Positions 38,940 through 47,851 of a stretch of 64,000 nucleotides of DNA are shown piece after piece (position 1 is the stretch's first letter; every line of letters begins with the position of its first letter). The notes beneath the pieces are model-generated. The model did no database searches. It had not been told where the DNA came from and saw only the letters and a list, made by a program, of their open reading frames with translations. The position numbers and the translations under genes were made by a program. Source of the stretch: Xanthobacteraceae bacterium (GTDB taxonomy: Bacteria > Pseudomonadota > Alphaproteobacteria > Rhizobiales > Xanthobacteraceae); NCBI GenBank assembly GCA_023954195.1, contig JAMLIK010000002.1, positions 124,001-188,000 of the forward strand. Reading direction: 5' to 3'.

Positions 38940-39140
38940 TCATCTTTGCTGACCCTCCGCCCGCGCCGCCACCGCGCGCAGGCAGTCGCGGCACAGGCAA
39001 TCGGCGAAGCCGGTGCCGGACGCGGGCAGCGGCAGACGCGCGCTTTCCGCGCCGCACCAGCAATCCGTCGACAGCGTGCAGACGAACGCGGCGCCGCAGC
39101 GCGCGCAGGCGAGGCGCCGGGGCTGCGGACGATCGCTCAT
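38940..39140 (-). CDS. Cysteine-rich CWC family protein
   Basis: A 66-residue protein with eight cysteines in the CWC pattern: CARCGAAFVC, then CWCG, then CLCRDCL. It probably binds zinc. The function of the family is unknown. Its ATG overlaps the stop of the upstream aldo/keto reductase as ATGA, so the two are translated together. That overlap and the conserved Cys spacing make it a real gene despite its size. Confidence 0.8.
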   Translation of the reverse strand: MSDRPQPRRLACARCGAAFVCTLSTDCWCGAESARLPLPASGTGFADCLCRDCLRAVAARAEGQQR

Positions 39141-40081
39141 GCCGGTCGCGTCAGGGCGTCGACCTCCGTCATCTCCTCCGCCGTCAGCCGCCAGGCCACG
39201 GCCTTGACGTTGGCCTCGATCTGCTCGACGCGGGTGGCGCCGGCGATGACGCTTGCGACCTGCGGCCGCGCCGCCAGCCACGAGAACGCCAGTTCGAGCA
39301 GGGTGTGGCCGCGCGCCTCGGCATAGGACTTGAGCTTGTCGGCGAGGTCCTCGTTGCGCGGCGTGACGTAGCGCTCGCGCAGCGCCGGCATTTTGGCGAA
39401 GCGGGTGTCTTCGGGGGCCGCCGCGCCGCGCCGGTACTTGCCGGTCAGAAGCCCGCTCGCCAGTGGGAAAAACGGCAGCAGGCCGAGATTGAAGTGTTGC
39501 GCGGCCGGCAGCAGGTCGTTCTCGATGCCGCGCGCCAACAGGCTGTATTCGTCCTGACAGGAGACGAAACGCACGGTGCCCGCGCCGCGCCCGACCAGTT
39601 CGGCCTCGGCGACGCGCCACGCCGGGAAGTTCGAGTTGCCGACGTAGCGGACCTTGCCGTGCCGGACCAGATCGTCGAGCGCGCGCAGGGTTTCCTCGAT
39701 CGGCGTCAGCGGATCGCAGTCGTGCTGCTGATAGAGGTCGATGTAATCGGTCTTCAGCCGCCGCAAGCTGTCTTCCACCGCCGCCATGATGTAGCGCCGC
39801 GACGCGCCTTGCCGTGAGCCGTCGTCGCTCATCGGCTTGGCGTATTTGGTCGCCAGCACGATGTCCTTGCGGCGCGCGCCCAGCACTTCGCCGAGCACGG
39901 TCTCGGATCCGCCGCGGCCGGCGTAGATGTCGGCGGTATCGAACAGCGTGACGCCGAGATCGATCGCCTTGTGGATCACCTTGCGCGCGGTTTCCAGGTC
40001 GGTGCGCTGGCCGAAATTGTTGCAGCCGAGCCCGACCGCCGAGACGCGCAGGCCGGAGCCGCCGAGGTTGCGAATTTCCAT
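39137..40081 (-). CDS. Aldo/keto reductase
   Basis: A 314-residue NADPH-dependent oxidoreductase with the (beta/alpha)8 fold. Visible are the N-terminal GLGCNNFG, the catalytic Asp/Tyr region DTADIYAGRGGSE, the Lys in LATKYAKPM, the His in DLYQQHDCD, and the C-terminal NADP-binding SVIAGATRVEQIEANVKA. His-for-His spacing fits the AKR family and the substrate is open. I chose the ATG before EIRNLGGSGLRVS, the family N-terminus. Upstream in-frame residues lack similarity. It is coupled to the CWC gene. Confidence 0.9.
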   Translation of the reverse strand: MEIRNLGGSGLRVSAVGLGCNNFGQRTDLETARKVIHKAIDLGVTLFDTADIYAGRGGSETVLGEVLGARRKDIVLATKYAKPMSDDGSRQGASRRYIMAAVEDSLRRLKTDYIDLYQQHDCDPLTPIEETLRALDDLVRHGKVRYVGNSNFPAWRVAEAELVGRGAGTVRFVSCQDEYSLLARGIENDLLPAAQHFNLGLLPFFPLASGLLTGKYRRGAAAPEDTRFAKMPALRERYVTPRNEDLADKLKSYAEARGHTLLELAFSWLAARPQVASVIAGATRVEQIEANVKAVAWRLTAEEMTEVDALTRPA

Positions 40082-40194
40082 TGGGCACGATCCTGATCGC
40101 GGGAATGGTCCGCGCGAGTGTGCCGCCCGGTCGGCGACACCGCAAGGCGGGCGCGCGGCATGGCGGGGCGGCGTTATTCGTCGGGCGCGGAAAT

Positions 40195-40374
40195 TCAGGC
40201 CGGCAGCGGCAGGTGGGTGTTGATGGTCAACAGCGTGAAGGTCATCATCAGACACAGCGACAGCGCGATCGCCAGCGATGCGGCGACCGCATGGGTCAAT
40301 CCTGAGGACGCAATCCGAGCAGGCTTCCCGGCAAAACCCGGCCGGGGATCACGCGACCGCGACATGGTCGTCAT
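40195..40374 (-). CDS. Possible small single-span membrane protein
   Basis: A 59-residue frame with a basic N-terminus and one membrane helix near the C-terminus (LAIALSLCLMMTFTLLTI). GAAGGA precedes the ATG. No family is recognised. It is plausible but supported only by the ribosome site and the helix. Confidence 0.45.
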   Translation of the reverse strand: MTTMSRSRDPRPGFAGKPARIASSGLTHAVAASLAIALSLCLMMTFTLLTINTHLPLPA

Positions 40375-40503
40375 TCCTTCGTCACACGGGCGAATCACCC
40401 GCATCACGGAACCTGCCGATTCGGCGCGGCGGATTTTGGGCGGCTTTCGCGCCGACCTTGGCGAAATCGCGGCGGGATCGTGGATTTGCCCGCAATTCCG
40501 CGC

Positions 40504-41142
40504 TCAGACTCCGATTTTCCGGCCGGCGCTCTCGGCCCGCCCCTCCATGGGGACGAAGCCGGGGCGGCGCTCGACGCGGGCGAGCCAGCCGCGAATCGCC
40601 GGAAAGGCGGCGAGGTCGAAATCGCAGGTATCGGCGAGGTGGGTGTAGGCGTAGAGCGCGATATCGGCCACGCTGAACTGGCCGGCGGCGAAGTAATCAT
40701 GCGCCTTGAGGTGGTTCTCCATCACCCGCAGGGCCGCGTAGCCGCGTTCCATCCAGTCCTCCAGCGCATGGGTCTGGAGATCGCGGCCGCCGCGCACCAG
40801 CGCCAGCCAGAAATAGGCGGCGCCGATGTTCGGCTCCAGCGCGTGCTGTTCGAAGAACATCCATTGCAGCGCCTCGGCGCGGCCGAGCCTGGTGTCCGGC
40901 CGCAGCACGGTGTCGTTGGCGAGATACCACAGGATGGCGTTGGATTCGGCGATGTAGCGGCCATCCTCGACTTCGAGCAGCGGCACCTGGCCGCTCGGAT
41001 TGCGGGCGAGGAAGTCCGGCGTGCGGCTTTCGCCGCGCAGGATGTCGACCTCGACGCGGCGGTAAGGCATGGCGAGCACGGCCAGCGCCAGCCGCACCTT
41101 GTAGCTGTTGCCGGAACGCTGCATCGAATAGAGCTTGTACAT
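40504..41142 (-). CDS. Glutathione S-transferase
   Basis: A 212-residue GST. The N-terminal thioredoxin-like domain (about 1-80) contains QRSGNSYKVRLAL with the probable catalytic Ser, the cis-Pro GQVPLLEVEDG, and the glutathione-binding ESNAILWYLA. An all-helical C-terminal domain with ADIALYAYTHLAD follows. It is related to the GST at 57637 (shared GESRTP.F, GQVP and SNAI blocks). I chose the ATG before YKLYSMQRSGNSY, the family start. Confidence 0.9.
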   Translation of the reverse strand: MYKLYSMQRSGNSYKVRLALAVLAMPYRRVEVDILRGESRTPDFLARNPSGQVPLLEVEDGRYIAESNAILWYLANDTVLRPDTRLGRAEALQWMFFEQHALEPNIGAAYFWLALVRGGRDLQTHALEDWMERGYAALRVMENHLKAHDYFAAGQFSVADIALYAYTHLADTCDFDLAAFPAIRGWLARVERRPGFVPMEGRAESAGRKIGV

Positions 41143-41287
41143 TCGCGTCGCTGAATCCTGAACCGTCGCTTCCCCGACTGTGGAGCATCTTCGGACGGTG
41201 GACAAGCGGCCGGGCGAAAACAGGCCAAAACGCCTGCCGGGCGGCGGCTTCGCGACAGATCATGCCAACGGCGCCACAGTCGGCGGA

Positions 41288-42301
41288 TCACGTCGCCTTG
41301 AGCGGCTGCCGCGAATCCGGGAGCGGCGCGGCCGGCACGGCGTCGGGGACGATCGAAGGCGCGGTGGCCCGGCGCGGTTCGACGTCGGTCGTTCCGGCCG
41401 CGATCAGCCGCGCGACCGCCGCCCAGCACAGCACCGGGATGACCAGCCCGGCGACGACGTCGACGAGGTAGTGGCTGCCGTTGGTCGGGGTCGCGAGCAG
41501 CATGGTGGCGTTCAGCGCGACCGCGAACCAGCGGATGCGTGGCGTCCGCCACAGCGCGAGGACGAACAGCGCGGCAAATCCGGCGTGCAGGCTGGGAAAG
41601 GTGATGATGCCTTCCGAGTTGAGGCCGTCGAGCAGGACCGTGGTGCCGTCGCGCAGTCCCAGAAATACCGGCCAACTGCTTGACGACGCTGGCATCACGC
41701 CGTGCGTCATCGTGGCATCGACGCCGTGGAACAGCCATGGGCCGGTTGCCGGAACCGCCGCCGAGATCATCACCGTCGTCAGGCTGGTGGCGATGAACGC
41801 GGCGATGAAGACGCGCAGCCGGATCGATTGGCCGCTGAAGCCCAGCACCAGCAGCACGGCGATGGTCTGAACCGCGAAGCTGGAATAGGCGAGGCGCAGG
41901 ATCCGCTCCGGCAGCGGATGTGAGGCGACGAACGTCATCCACGCGGTCCAGTCGAACCCGAGGCTTGCGTCCCACCGCGCCAGCATCGCATCCCGCAACG
42001 GCAATTCGGCCGTGGCCGCGATGTAGGACAGCGGCGCGGCGACCGCCGTGAAGCTCATCAGTTGCGCGGTGGCGGTCAGGCTGTCGGCGATCCGGCGGTC
42101 GCGCCGGATCGTGCCGTAGAACCAGCCGCCCGCGACGAACACGGCCGTGGCCAGCGCGACCGGACCGAAGGATGCCCACAGGGCGCGGAACGGTCCGAAC
42201 GCCACGGCGATCACGACGATGGTCGCGACCGCCGCGATCAGGAGCCAGGTGATGCGGTCGGCATGCCGCAGACGGTCGCTTTCGATGTGCATCGCGCGCA
42301 T
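41288..42301 (-). CDS. PAP2 superfamily membrane phosphatase
   Basis: A 337-residue integral membrane protein with about six to eight helices. The PAP2 active-site blocks are FPSLHAGFA (motif 2) and GSHYLVDVVAG (motif 3), in the order and spacing of inositolphosphorylceramide-synthase-like or lipid phosphatases. It would remove phosphate from, or exchange a head group on, a lipid. An ATG nine bases downstream is an alternative start. The last 35 residues are hydrophilic and Pro-rich. Confidence 0.85.
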   Translation of the reverse strand: MRAMHIESDRLRHADRITWLLIAAVATIVVIAVAFGPFRALWASFGPVALATAVFVAGGWFYGTIRRDRRIADSLTATAQLMSFTAVAAPLSYIAATAELPLRDAMLARWDASLGFDWTAWMTFVASHPLPERILRLAYSSFAVQTIAVLLVLGFSGQSIRLRVFIAAFIATSLTTVMISAAVPATGPWLFHGVDATMTHGVMPASSSSWPVFLGLRDGTTVLLDGLNSEGIITFPSLHAGFAALFVLALWRTPRIRWFAVALNATMLLATPTNGSHYLVDVVAGLVIPVLCWAAVARLIAAGTTDVEPRRATAPSIVPDAVPAAPLPDSRQPLKAT

Positions 42302-42357
42302 CCCGCGTGGCTGAAGGAGTTTTGCGTGTAGCACGCCGCCGCTTTGCGGGACGTTAA

Positions 42358-43662
<1,305 letters not shown>

Positions 43663-43710
43663 ATTGCCGTTGAACCGGGACGTCGTCGCCTGCGTGTTCG
43701 ACCGGAAGCG

Positions 43711-43749
43711 AGCCGTCATGCTCCCGCCTTCGAGGAGCATGACGGCTTT
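43711..43749 (+). terminator. Rho-independent terminator after aatA
   Basis: A perfect 14-bp stem (AGCCGTCATGCTCC with GGAGCATGACGGCT), a nine-base loop, then TTT. It lies 48 bp after the aatA stop. Confidence 0.8.
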
Positions 43750-43928
43750 CGCGGCGCGGGATGCGCGATCACATTCGCGAGAGGACGGATTATTACCGCA
43801 AATAAGGCATCCCGGCCGGCGATTGCCTTACTTTGAGCGATTTTTGGGAACCTTTCGGGGCGCGTCACGCTTTTGTCGCGCGTGGCCCTCGATCTGCCTT
43901 CCCCAATAAAAAGTGGAGATTGAATTCA

Positions 43929-44447
43929 ATGCGAACGATCAAACTTGCCGGTTGCGGCGCGCTCATGCTGATGGCTTCGATGGCGGCGGCGAACGCCCAG
44001 CAGGGCCGGCTTCAGGTCGGCGTGCTGACATGCGAAGGCGGCCAGAACGTCGGCTATGTGGTCGGCTCGACCACCGACCTGACCTGCACCTTCGAGAGCC
44101 ACGGCCGGCGGCCGGAACCCTATATCGCCACCGTCAAGCGCTTCGGCCTCGATCTCGGCTTCACCCAGCAGACCGGCCTCGCCTGGGCGGTTTACGCGCC
44201 CACCAACCGGATCGGTCGCGGTGATCTCGCCGGCCACTTCGGCGGCGTCGGCGCCAATGCGTCGGTCGGCGTCGGCGTCGGCGGCAACCTGCTGGTCGGC
44301 GGGTCGAACAACGCCTTCTCGTTGCAGCCGCTCAGCCTGCAAGGCCAGACCGGCCTCAACGCCACCGCCGGCATCGTCGATGTCACGCTGCGTCCGGCCG
44401 AGCCGCCGCGCCGCAAGCATCGCAGGCACCATCGCCGGCATCACTGA
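43929..44447 (+). CDS. DUF992 domain protein, copy 1 (exported)
   Basis: A 172-residue exported protein. The signal peptide is at residues 1-25 (GCGALMLMASMAAANA, then QQ), followed by a DUF992 domain (LQVGVLTCEGGQNVGYVVGS, then GVGVGGNLLVGGSNNAFSLQ) with two conserved cysteines. The end is very basic and His-rich (RRKHRRHHRRHH). DUF992 proteins are common in this group of Rhizobiales and their role is unknown. The His-rich tail might bind metal. A terminator follows, then a paralogue. Confidence 0.85.
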   Translation: MRTIKLAGCGALMLMASMAAANAQQGRLQVGVLTCEGGQNVGYVVGSTTDLTCTFESHGRRPEPYIATVKRFGLDLGFTQQTGLAWAVYAPTNRIGRGDLAGHFGGVGANASVGVGVGGNLLVGGSNNAFSLQPLSLQGQTGLNATAGIVDVTLRPAEPPRRKHRRHHRRHH

Positions 44448-44476
44448 GCGGCTCCCACCGATCAGGACATCACCAG

Positions 44477-44500
44477 GAGGCCCGCTCGCGGGCCTCTTTT
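44477..44500 (+). terminator. Rho-independent terminator after DUF992 copy 1
   Basis: GAGGCCCGC, a two-base loop and GCGGGCCTC, then TTTT. It separates the two DUF992 genes, so they are not one simple operon. Confidence 0.75.
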
Positions 44501-44603
44501 GCTGAACGGGACGGCTTGGTGAGCGCGGCGTGATTTGGCATAGTCGACGGCAGCTGAGCCGATTCCGGTGCCTGAACCCATCGCTTGAAAACGGAGATGC
44601 CCG

Positions 44604-45080
44604 ATGCGCGCCCACGCGACTTGTCTCGGTCTGGCCGCCGCGACGCTGATGTCGATCGCGGCCCATGCCCAGTCCCCGCAGCGCGTCCAGGTCGGCGTGC
44701 TCGAATGCCGGGGCGGCGCCAGCGTCGGCTTCATCGTCGGCTCGGTGACCAATCTCGGCTGCCTGCTGCGCGTCCAGGGCCAGCCGGACCAGCCTTATGT
44801 CGCGACCATCCGCAAGGTCGGCATCGACCTCGGCATCACCGAGCAATCGACGCTGTCCTGGGCGGTGTTCGCGCCGGTGGAACGCGCCGGCGCGGGCGAT
44901 CTGTCCGGCACCTATGTCGGCGCGCAGGGCAGCGCCAATCTCGGCGTCGGGCTCGGGGCCAACGTGCTGATCGGCGGCTCGGCCAATTCGATCGCGCTGC
45001 AACCGCTCAGCGTGCAGGGCTCGACCGGCATCAGCGTCGCCGTGGGGCTGGCGGGACTGGAATTGCGGCCGGGGCGCTAG
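44604..45080 (+). CDS. DUF992 domain protein, copy 2 (exported)
   Basis: A 158-residue paralogue of the preceding gene. The signal peptide is at about residues 1-22 (cleavage after AAHA), then the DUF992 domain (VQVGVLECRGGASVGFIVGS, then GVGLGANVLIGGSANSIALQ). It lacks the basic His-rich tail of copy 1. Because it follows a terminator, it needs its own promoter. It is followed at 89 bp by the EF-G-like gene in the same direction. Confidence 0.85.
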   Translation: MRAHATCLGLAAATLMSIAAHAQSPQRVQVGVLECRGGASVGFIVGSVTNLGCLLRVQGQPDQPYVATIRKVGIDLGITEQSTLSWAVFAPVERAGAGDLSGTYVGAQGSANLGVGLGANVLIGGSANSIALQPLSVQGSTGISVAVGLAGLELRPGR

Positions 45081-45169
45081 ACAAGTTCCGCTTGCCAAGC
45101 ACCGACGCCCCTGAGAGCATTGCCGATGTCGACCCGATCATGGGCCGAGCTTCAATCTCGGAGGCGGCA

Positions 45170-47233
45170 ATGGGACACGACGTCGGACGTTCCTCAGGTC
45201 ATCTAGGGTCGGGCTCACGCTGCATCGCGCTCGTGGGCCCGTTTCAAAGCGGCAAAACCACCCTGCTCGAAGCCATTCTCGCCCGCACCGGGGCGGTCGC
45301 CCGCGCCGGCAGCGTCGAGGCGGGGACCTCGGTCGGCGACGCCGGCGCGGAGGCGCGGCTGCACAAGATGGGCGTCGGCCTTAACGCCGTGACCACCACC
45401 TTCATGGGCGACAGCTACACCTTCCTCGATTGCCCCGGCTCGATCGAATTCGCTCACGACATGCGCGCGGTGCTGCCGGTGGTGGACGCGGCGGTGGTGG
45501 TGTGCGAGGCCGACGAGCGCAAGCTGCCGCAGTTGCAGGTGATCCTGCGCGAACTCGAAGACCTGCGCATTCCCCGCTTCCTGTTCCTCAACAAGATCGA
45601 CAAGGCGACCAAGCGCATCCGCGAGGCGCTGGCCGCGTTGCAGCCGGCCTCGCGCGCGCCGCTGGTGCTGCGGCAGATCCCGATCTGGAACGGCGAGTTG
45701 ATCGCCGGCTTCGTCGATCTCGCGCTGGAGCGCGCCTTCGTTTATCGCGAGCACGCCGCCTCCGAGATGATCGCGCTCGACGGCGGCGACCGCGACCGCG
45801 AGCAGGAAGCGCGGTTCACCATGCTGGAATACCTCGCCGACCACGACGACGCGCTGATGGAGCAACTGCTCGACGACATTCCGCCGCCGCGCGACGCGAT
45901 CTTTGACGATCTGGCGCGCGAATTGCGCGAGGGGCTGATCTGCCCGGTGCTGCTCGGCTCCGCCGCGCGGCAGAACGGCGTCGGACGCCTGCTCAAGGCG
46001 TTGCGTCACGAAGCGCCGGGCGTCGCCGCGACGCTGGCGCGGCTCGGCGCGGCCGGCGACGGCGCGGCGCTGGCGCATGTCGTCAAGACCACGCATTTGC
46101 AGCACGGCGGCAAGCTGTCGCTGGCCCGCGTGCTGCGCGGCCATATCGATGACGGCGCGACGGTGCAATCCTCCGGCGGCGCGAGCGGCCGCGTCTCCGG
46201 CATTCTCGCCGCCAACGGGGCGAGCGATTCCAAGCGCGCCACGGCGGAAGCGGGGGACGTGGTCGCGCTCGGCAAGCTCGACGCGGTCAGGACCGGCGAG
46301 ACGCTGACCACGGCGAAGACAGCCCCGGCCGCGCTGGTATCGGTCGAGCCGGCGGCCGCGGTGCTGGCGATCGCGCTGGCCGCCGCCGACCGCAAGGACG
46401 ACGTCAAGCTCGGGCAGGCGTTGCAGCGCCTCGCCGAGGAAGATCCCTCGCTCACGGTGCGGCACAATTCCGACAGCCACGAGGTGGTGCTGTGGGGCCA
46501 GGGCGAGATGCACCTGCGCGTCGCGCTGGAACGGTTGCGGGCGCGCTACGGCGTCAACGCCGAGTCGCGCGCGCCGGGCGTCGGCTATCGCGAGACGATC
46601 CGCAAATCCGCCACCCAGCGCGGCCGCCACAAGAAACAGTCCGGCGGTCACGGCCAGTACGGCGATGTCGTGCTCGACATCGCCCCGCTGCCGCGCGGCG
46701 AGGGTTTTCGCTTCGAGGAAACCGTGGTCGGCGGCGCGGTGCCGAAGAACTACATCGGCGCGGTGGAGGAGGGCGTCAAGGACGCGCTGTCGCGCGGGCC
46801 GCTCGGCTTCCCGGTGGTCGATCTGCAAGTGACGCTGACCGACGGCTCCTATCACAGCGTCGATTCCTCCGATCAGGCGTTCCGCACCGCCGCGCGGGTC
46901 GGTGTGGCGGAAGCGCTGCCGCAATGCGCGCCGGTGCTGCTGGAGCCGATCCATCTGGTGGAGATCGTCTGCCCCAGCGACGCCACGGCGAAGGTCAACG
47001 CCATCCTGTCCGGCCGGCGCGGCCAGATTCTCGGCTTCGACACCCGCGAGGGCTGGGACGGCTGGGATTGCGTCCGCGCCTCGATGCCGGAAGCCGAGAT
47101 CGGCGACCTGATCGTCGAACTGCGCTCGGCGACGGCGGGGGCGGGCGGTTTCACCCGCGCCTTCGATCACATGGCGGAAGTCACCGGCCGCGCCGCCGAC
47201 CAGATCGTCGCGGCGCACCGCGCGGCGGCGTGA
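45170..47233 (+). CDS. Elongation factor G-like GTPase
   Basis: A 687-residue EF-G-like protein with the full domain order: G domain, domain II, then III, IV (about 470-590, RGRHKKQSGGHGQYGDV) and V. The G domain is unusual. G1 is GPFQSGKTT (residues 23-31), G3 is DCPGS (87-91) where EF-G has DTPGH, and G4 is NKID (141-144). The missing His is the residue that activates the water for GTP hydrolysis in EF-G and EF-Tu, so this is not the housekeeping fusA. It resembles the EF-G2-like subfamily, whose role is poorly defined. GGAGGCGGCA precedes the ATG. Confidence 0.88.
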   Translation: MGHDVGRSSGHLGSGSRCIALVGPFQSGKTTLLEAILARTGAVARAGSVEAGTSVGDAGAEARLHKMGVGLNAVTTTFMGDSYTFLDCPGSIEFAHDMRAVLPVVDAAVVVCEADERKLPQLQVILRELEDLRIPRFLFLNKIDKATKRIREALAALQPASRAPLVLRQIPIWNGELIAGFVDLALERAFVYREHAASEMIALDGGDRDREQEARFTMLEYLADHDDALMEQLLDDIPPPRDAIFDDLARELREGLICPVLLGSAARQNGVGRLLKALRHEAPGVAATLARLGAAGDGAALAHVVKTTHLQHGGKLSLARVLRGHIDDGATVQSSGGASGRVSGILAANGASDSKRATAEAGDVVALGKLDAVRTGETLTTAKTAPAALVSVEPAAAVLAIALAAADRKDDVKLGQALQRLAEEDPSLTVRHNSDSHEVVLWGQGEMHLRVALERLRARYGVNAESRAPGVGYRETIRKSATQRGRHKKQSGGHGQYGDVVLDIAPLPRGEGFRFEETVVGGAVPKNYIGAVEEGVKDALSRGPLGFPVVDLQVTLTDGSYHSVDSSDQAFRTAARVGVAEALPQCAPVLLEPIHLVEIVCPSDATAKVNAILSGRRGQILGFDTREGWDGWDCVRASMPEAEIGDLIVELRSATAGAGGFTRAFDHMAEVTGRAADQIVAAHRAAA

Positions 47234-47276
47234 GGCGGGAGTTGAGGTTTTGCGCGTGCGCTTATAGCGTAAAAAT

Positions 47277-47398
47277 CGTCGTCCTCGCGCAGGCGAGGAC
47301 CCAGATCCCCTGGCGTCGGTTATCATTGAGTGACTTTGACCTGATTGACTGAGCCGGAACGCCGCGGAGTCTGGGTCCCCGCCTGCGCGGGGACGACG
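47277..47398. repeat. Palindromic repeat, family A (copy 4, reverse orientation)
   Basis: CGTCGTCCTCGCGCAGGCGA opens it, CAGATCCCCTGGCGTC and GAGCCGGAACGCC lie inside, and GGTCCCCGCCTGCGCGGGG closes it. It sits just after the EF-G-like gene and could stop its transcription. Confidence 0.8.
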
Positions 47399-47458
47399 CT
47401 GATCGTGTTGCAAGTTCCCTTCAAAGCGCGGGTCCGGTCAGTCCTTGACGATTCTTAG

Positions 47459-47500
47459 ATTGATGTATTTTAAATCATTGTCATTGTATGATACATCAAT
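47459..47500. promoter_or_regulatory. Inverted repeat upstream of the XRE regulator (candidate autoregulatory operator)
   Basis: Perfect 10-bp arms ATTGATGTAT and ATACATCAAT are separated by 22 bases in a strikingly AT-rich stretch. A TTGACG at 47445-47450 upstream could be its -35 element. Placement 29 bp before the regulator start suggests self-control. Confidence 0.5.
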
Positions 47501-47528
47501 TATAAATCTCCAACATGGAATTCTGGCA

Positions 47529-47795
47529 TTGATTACCTCATTCCAGATGCGGGCGGCGCGGGCGCTGCTCGGCATTGATCAGAAGACGCTGGCGGACCTC
47601 GCGGGAGTTTCGCTGCCGACGATCCAGCGCATGGAAGCCAGCGACGGCAACGTGCGCGGCGTCGTCGAGTCGCTGACCAAGGTGGTCGATGCGTTGAATC
47701 GCGCGGGCGTGGACCTCATCGGTGAACATGCGCGGAGCGATGACGGCGGGCGCGGGGTGCGCCTGAAGCAACCCGGACCGCCGCCGCGCGTCTGA
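47529..47795 (+). CDS. XRE-family helix-turn-helix regulator
   Basis: An 88-residue single-domain regulator. The HTH is ARALLGIDQKTLADLAGVSL followed by PTIQRMEAS. The helix after it (VVESLTKVVDALNRAGVDL) is typical of this small group. A TTG start (read as MITSFQMRAARALLG) matches the family N-terminus. An ATG six codons later is possible, and an upstream ATG would include the operator. It lies just before the SulP transporter, so it probably controls that gene. The AT-rich upstream DNA differs sharply from its surroundings. Confidence 0.8.
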   Translation: MITSFQMRAARALLGIDQKTLADLAGVSLPTIQRMEASDGNVRGVVESLTKVVDALNRAGVDLIGEHARSDDGGRGVRLKQPGPPPRV

Positions 47796-47851
47796 CCATC
47801 GACCGGCCGACCGCCCGCCGCGCCTGCGTGAGACGAGGCCGGGAGCATCGA

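Noticed and set aside
45215-47413. A 732-codon minus-strand frame opposite the EF-G-like gene
   Set aside because: It is rich in Arg/Gln/His with no recognisable domain, and the plus strand has full EF-G motifs. It also runs into a repeat element.
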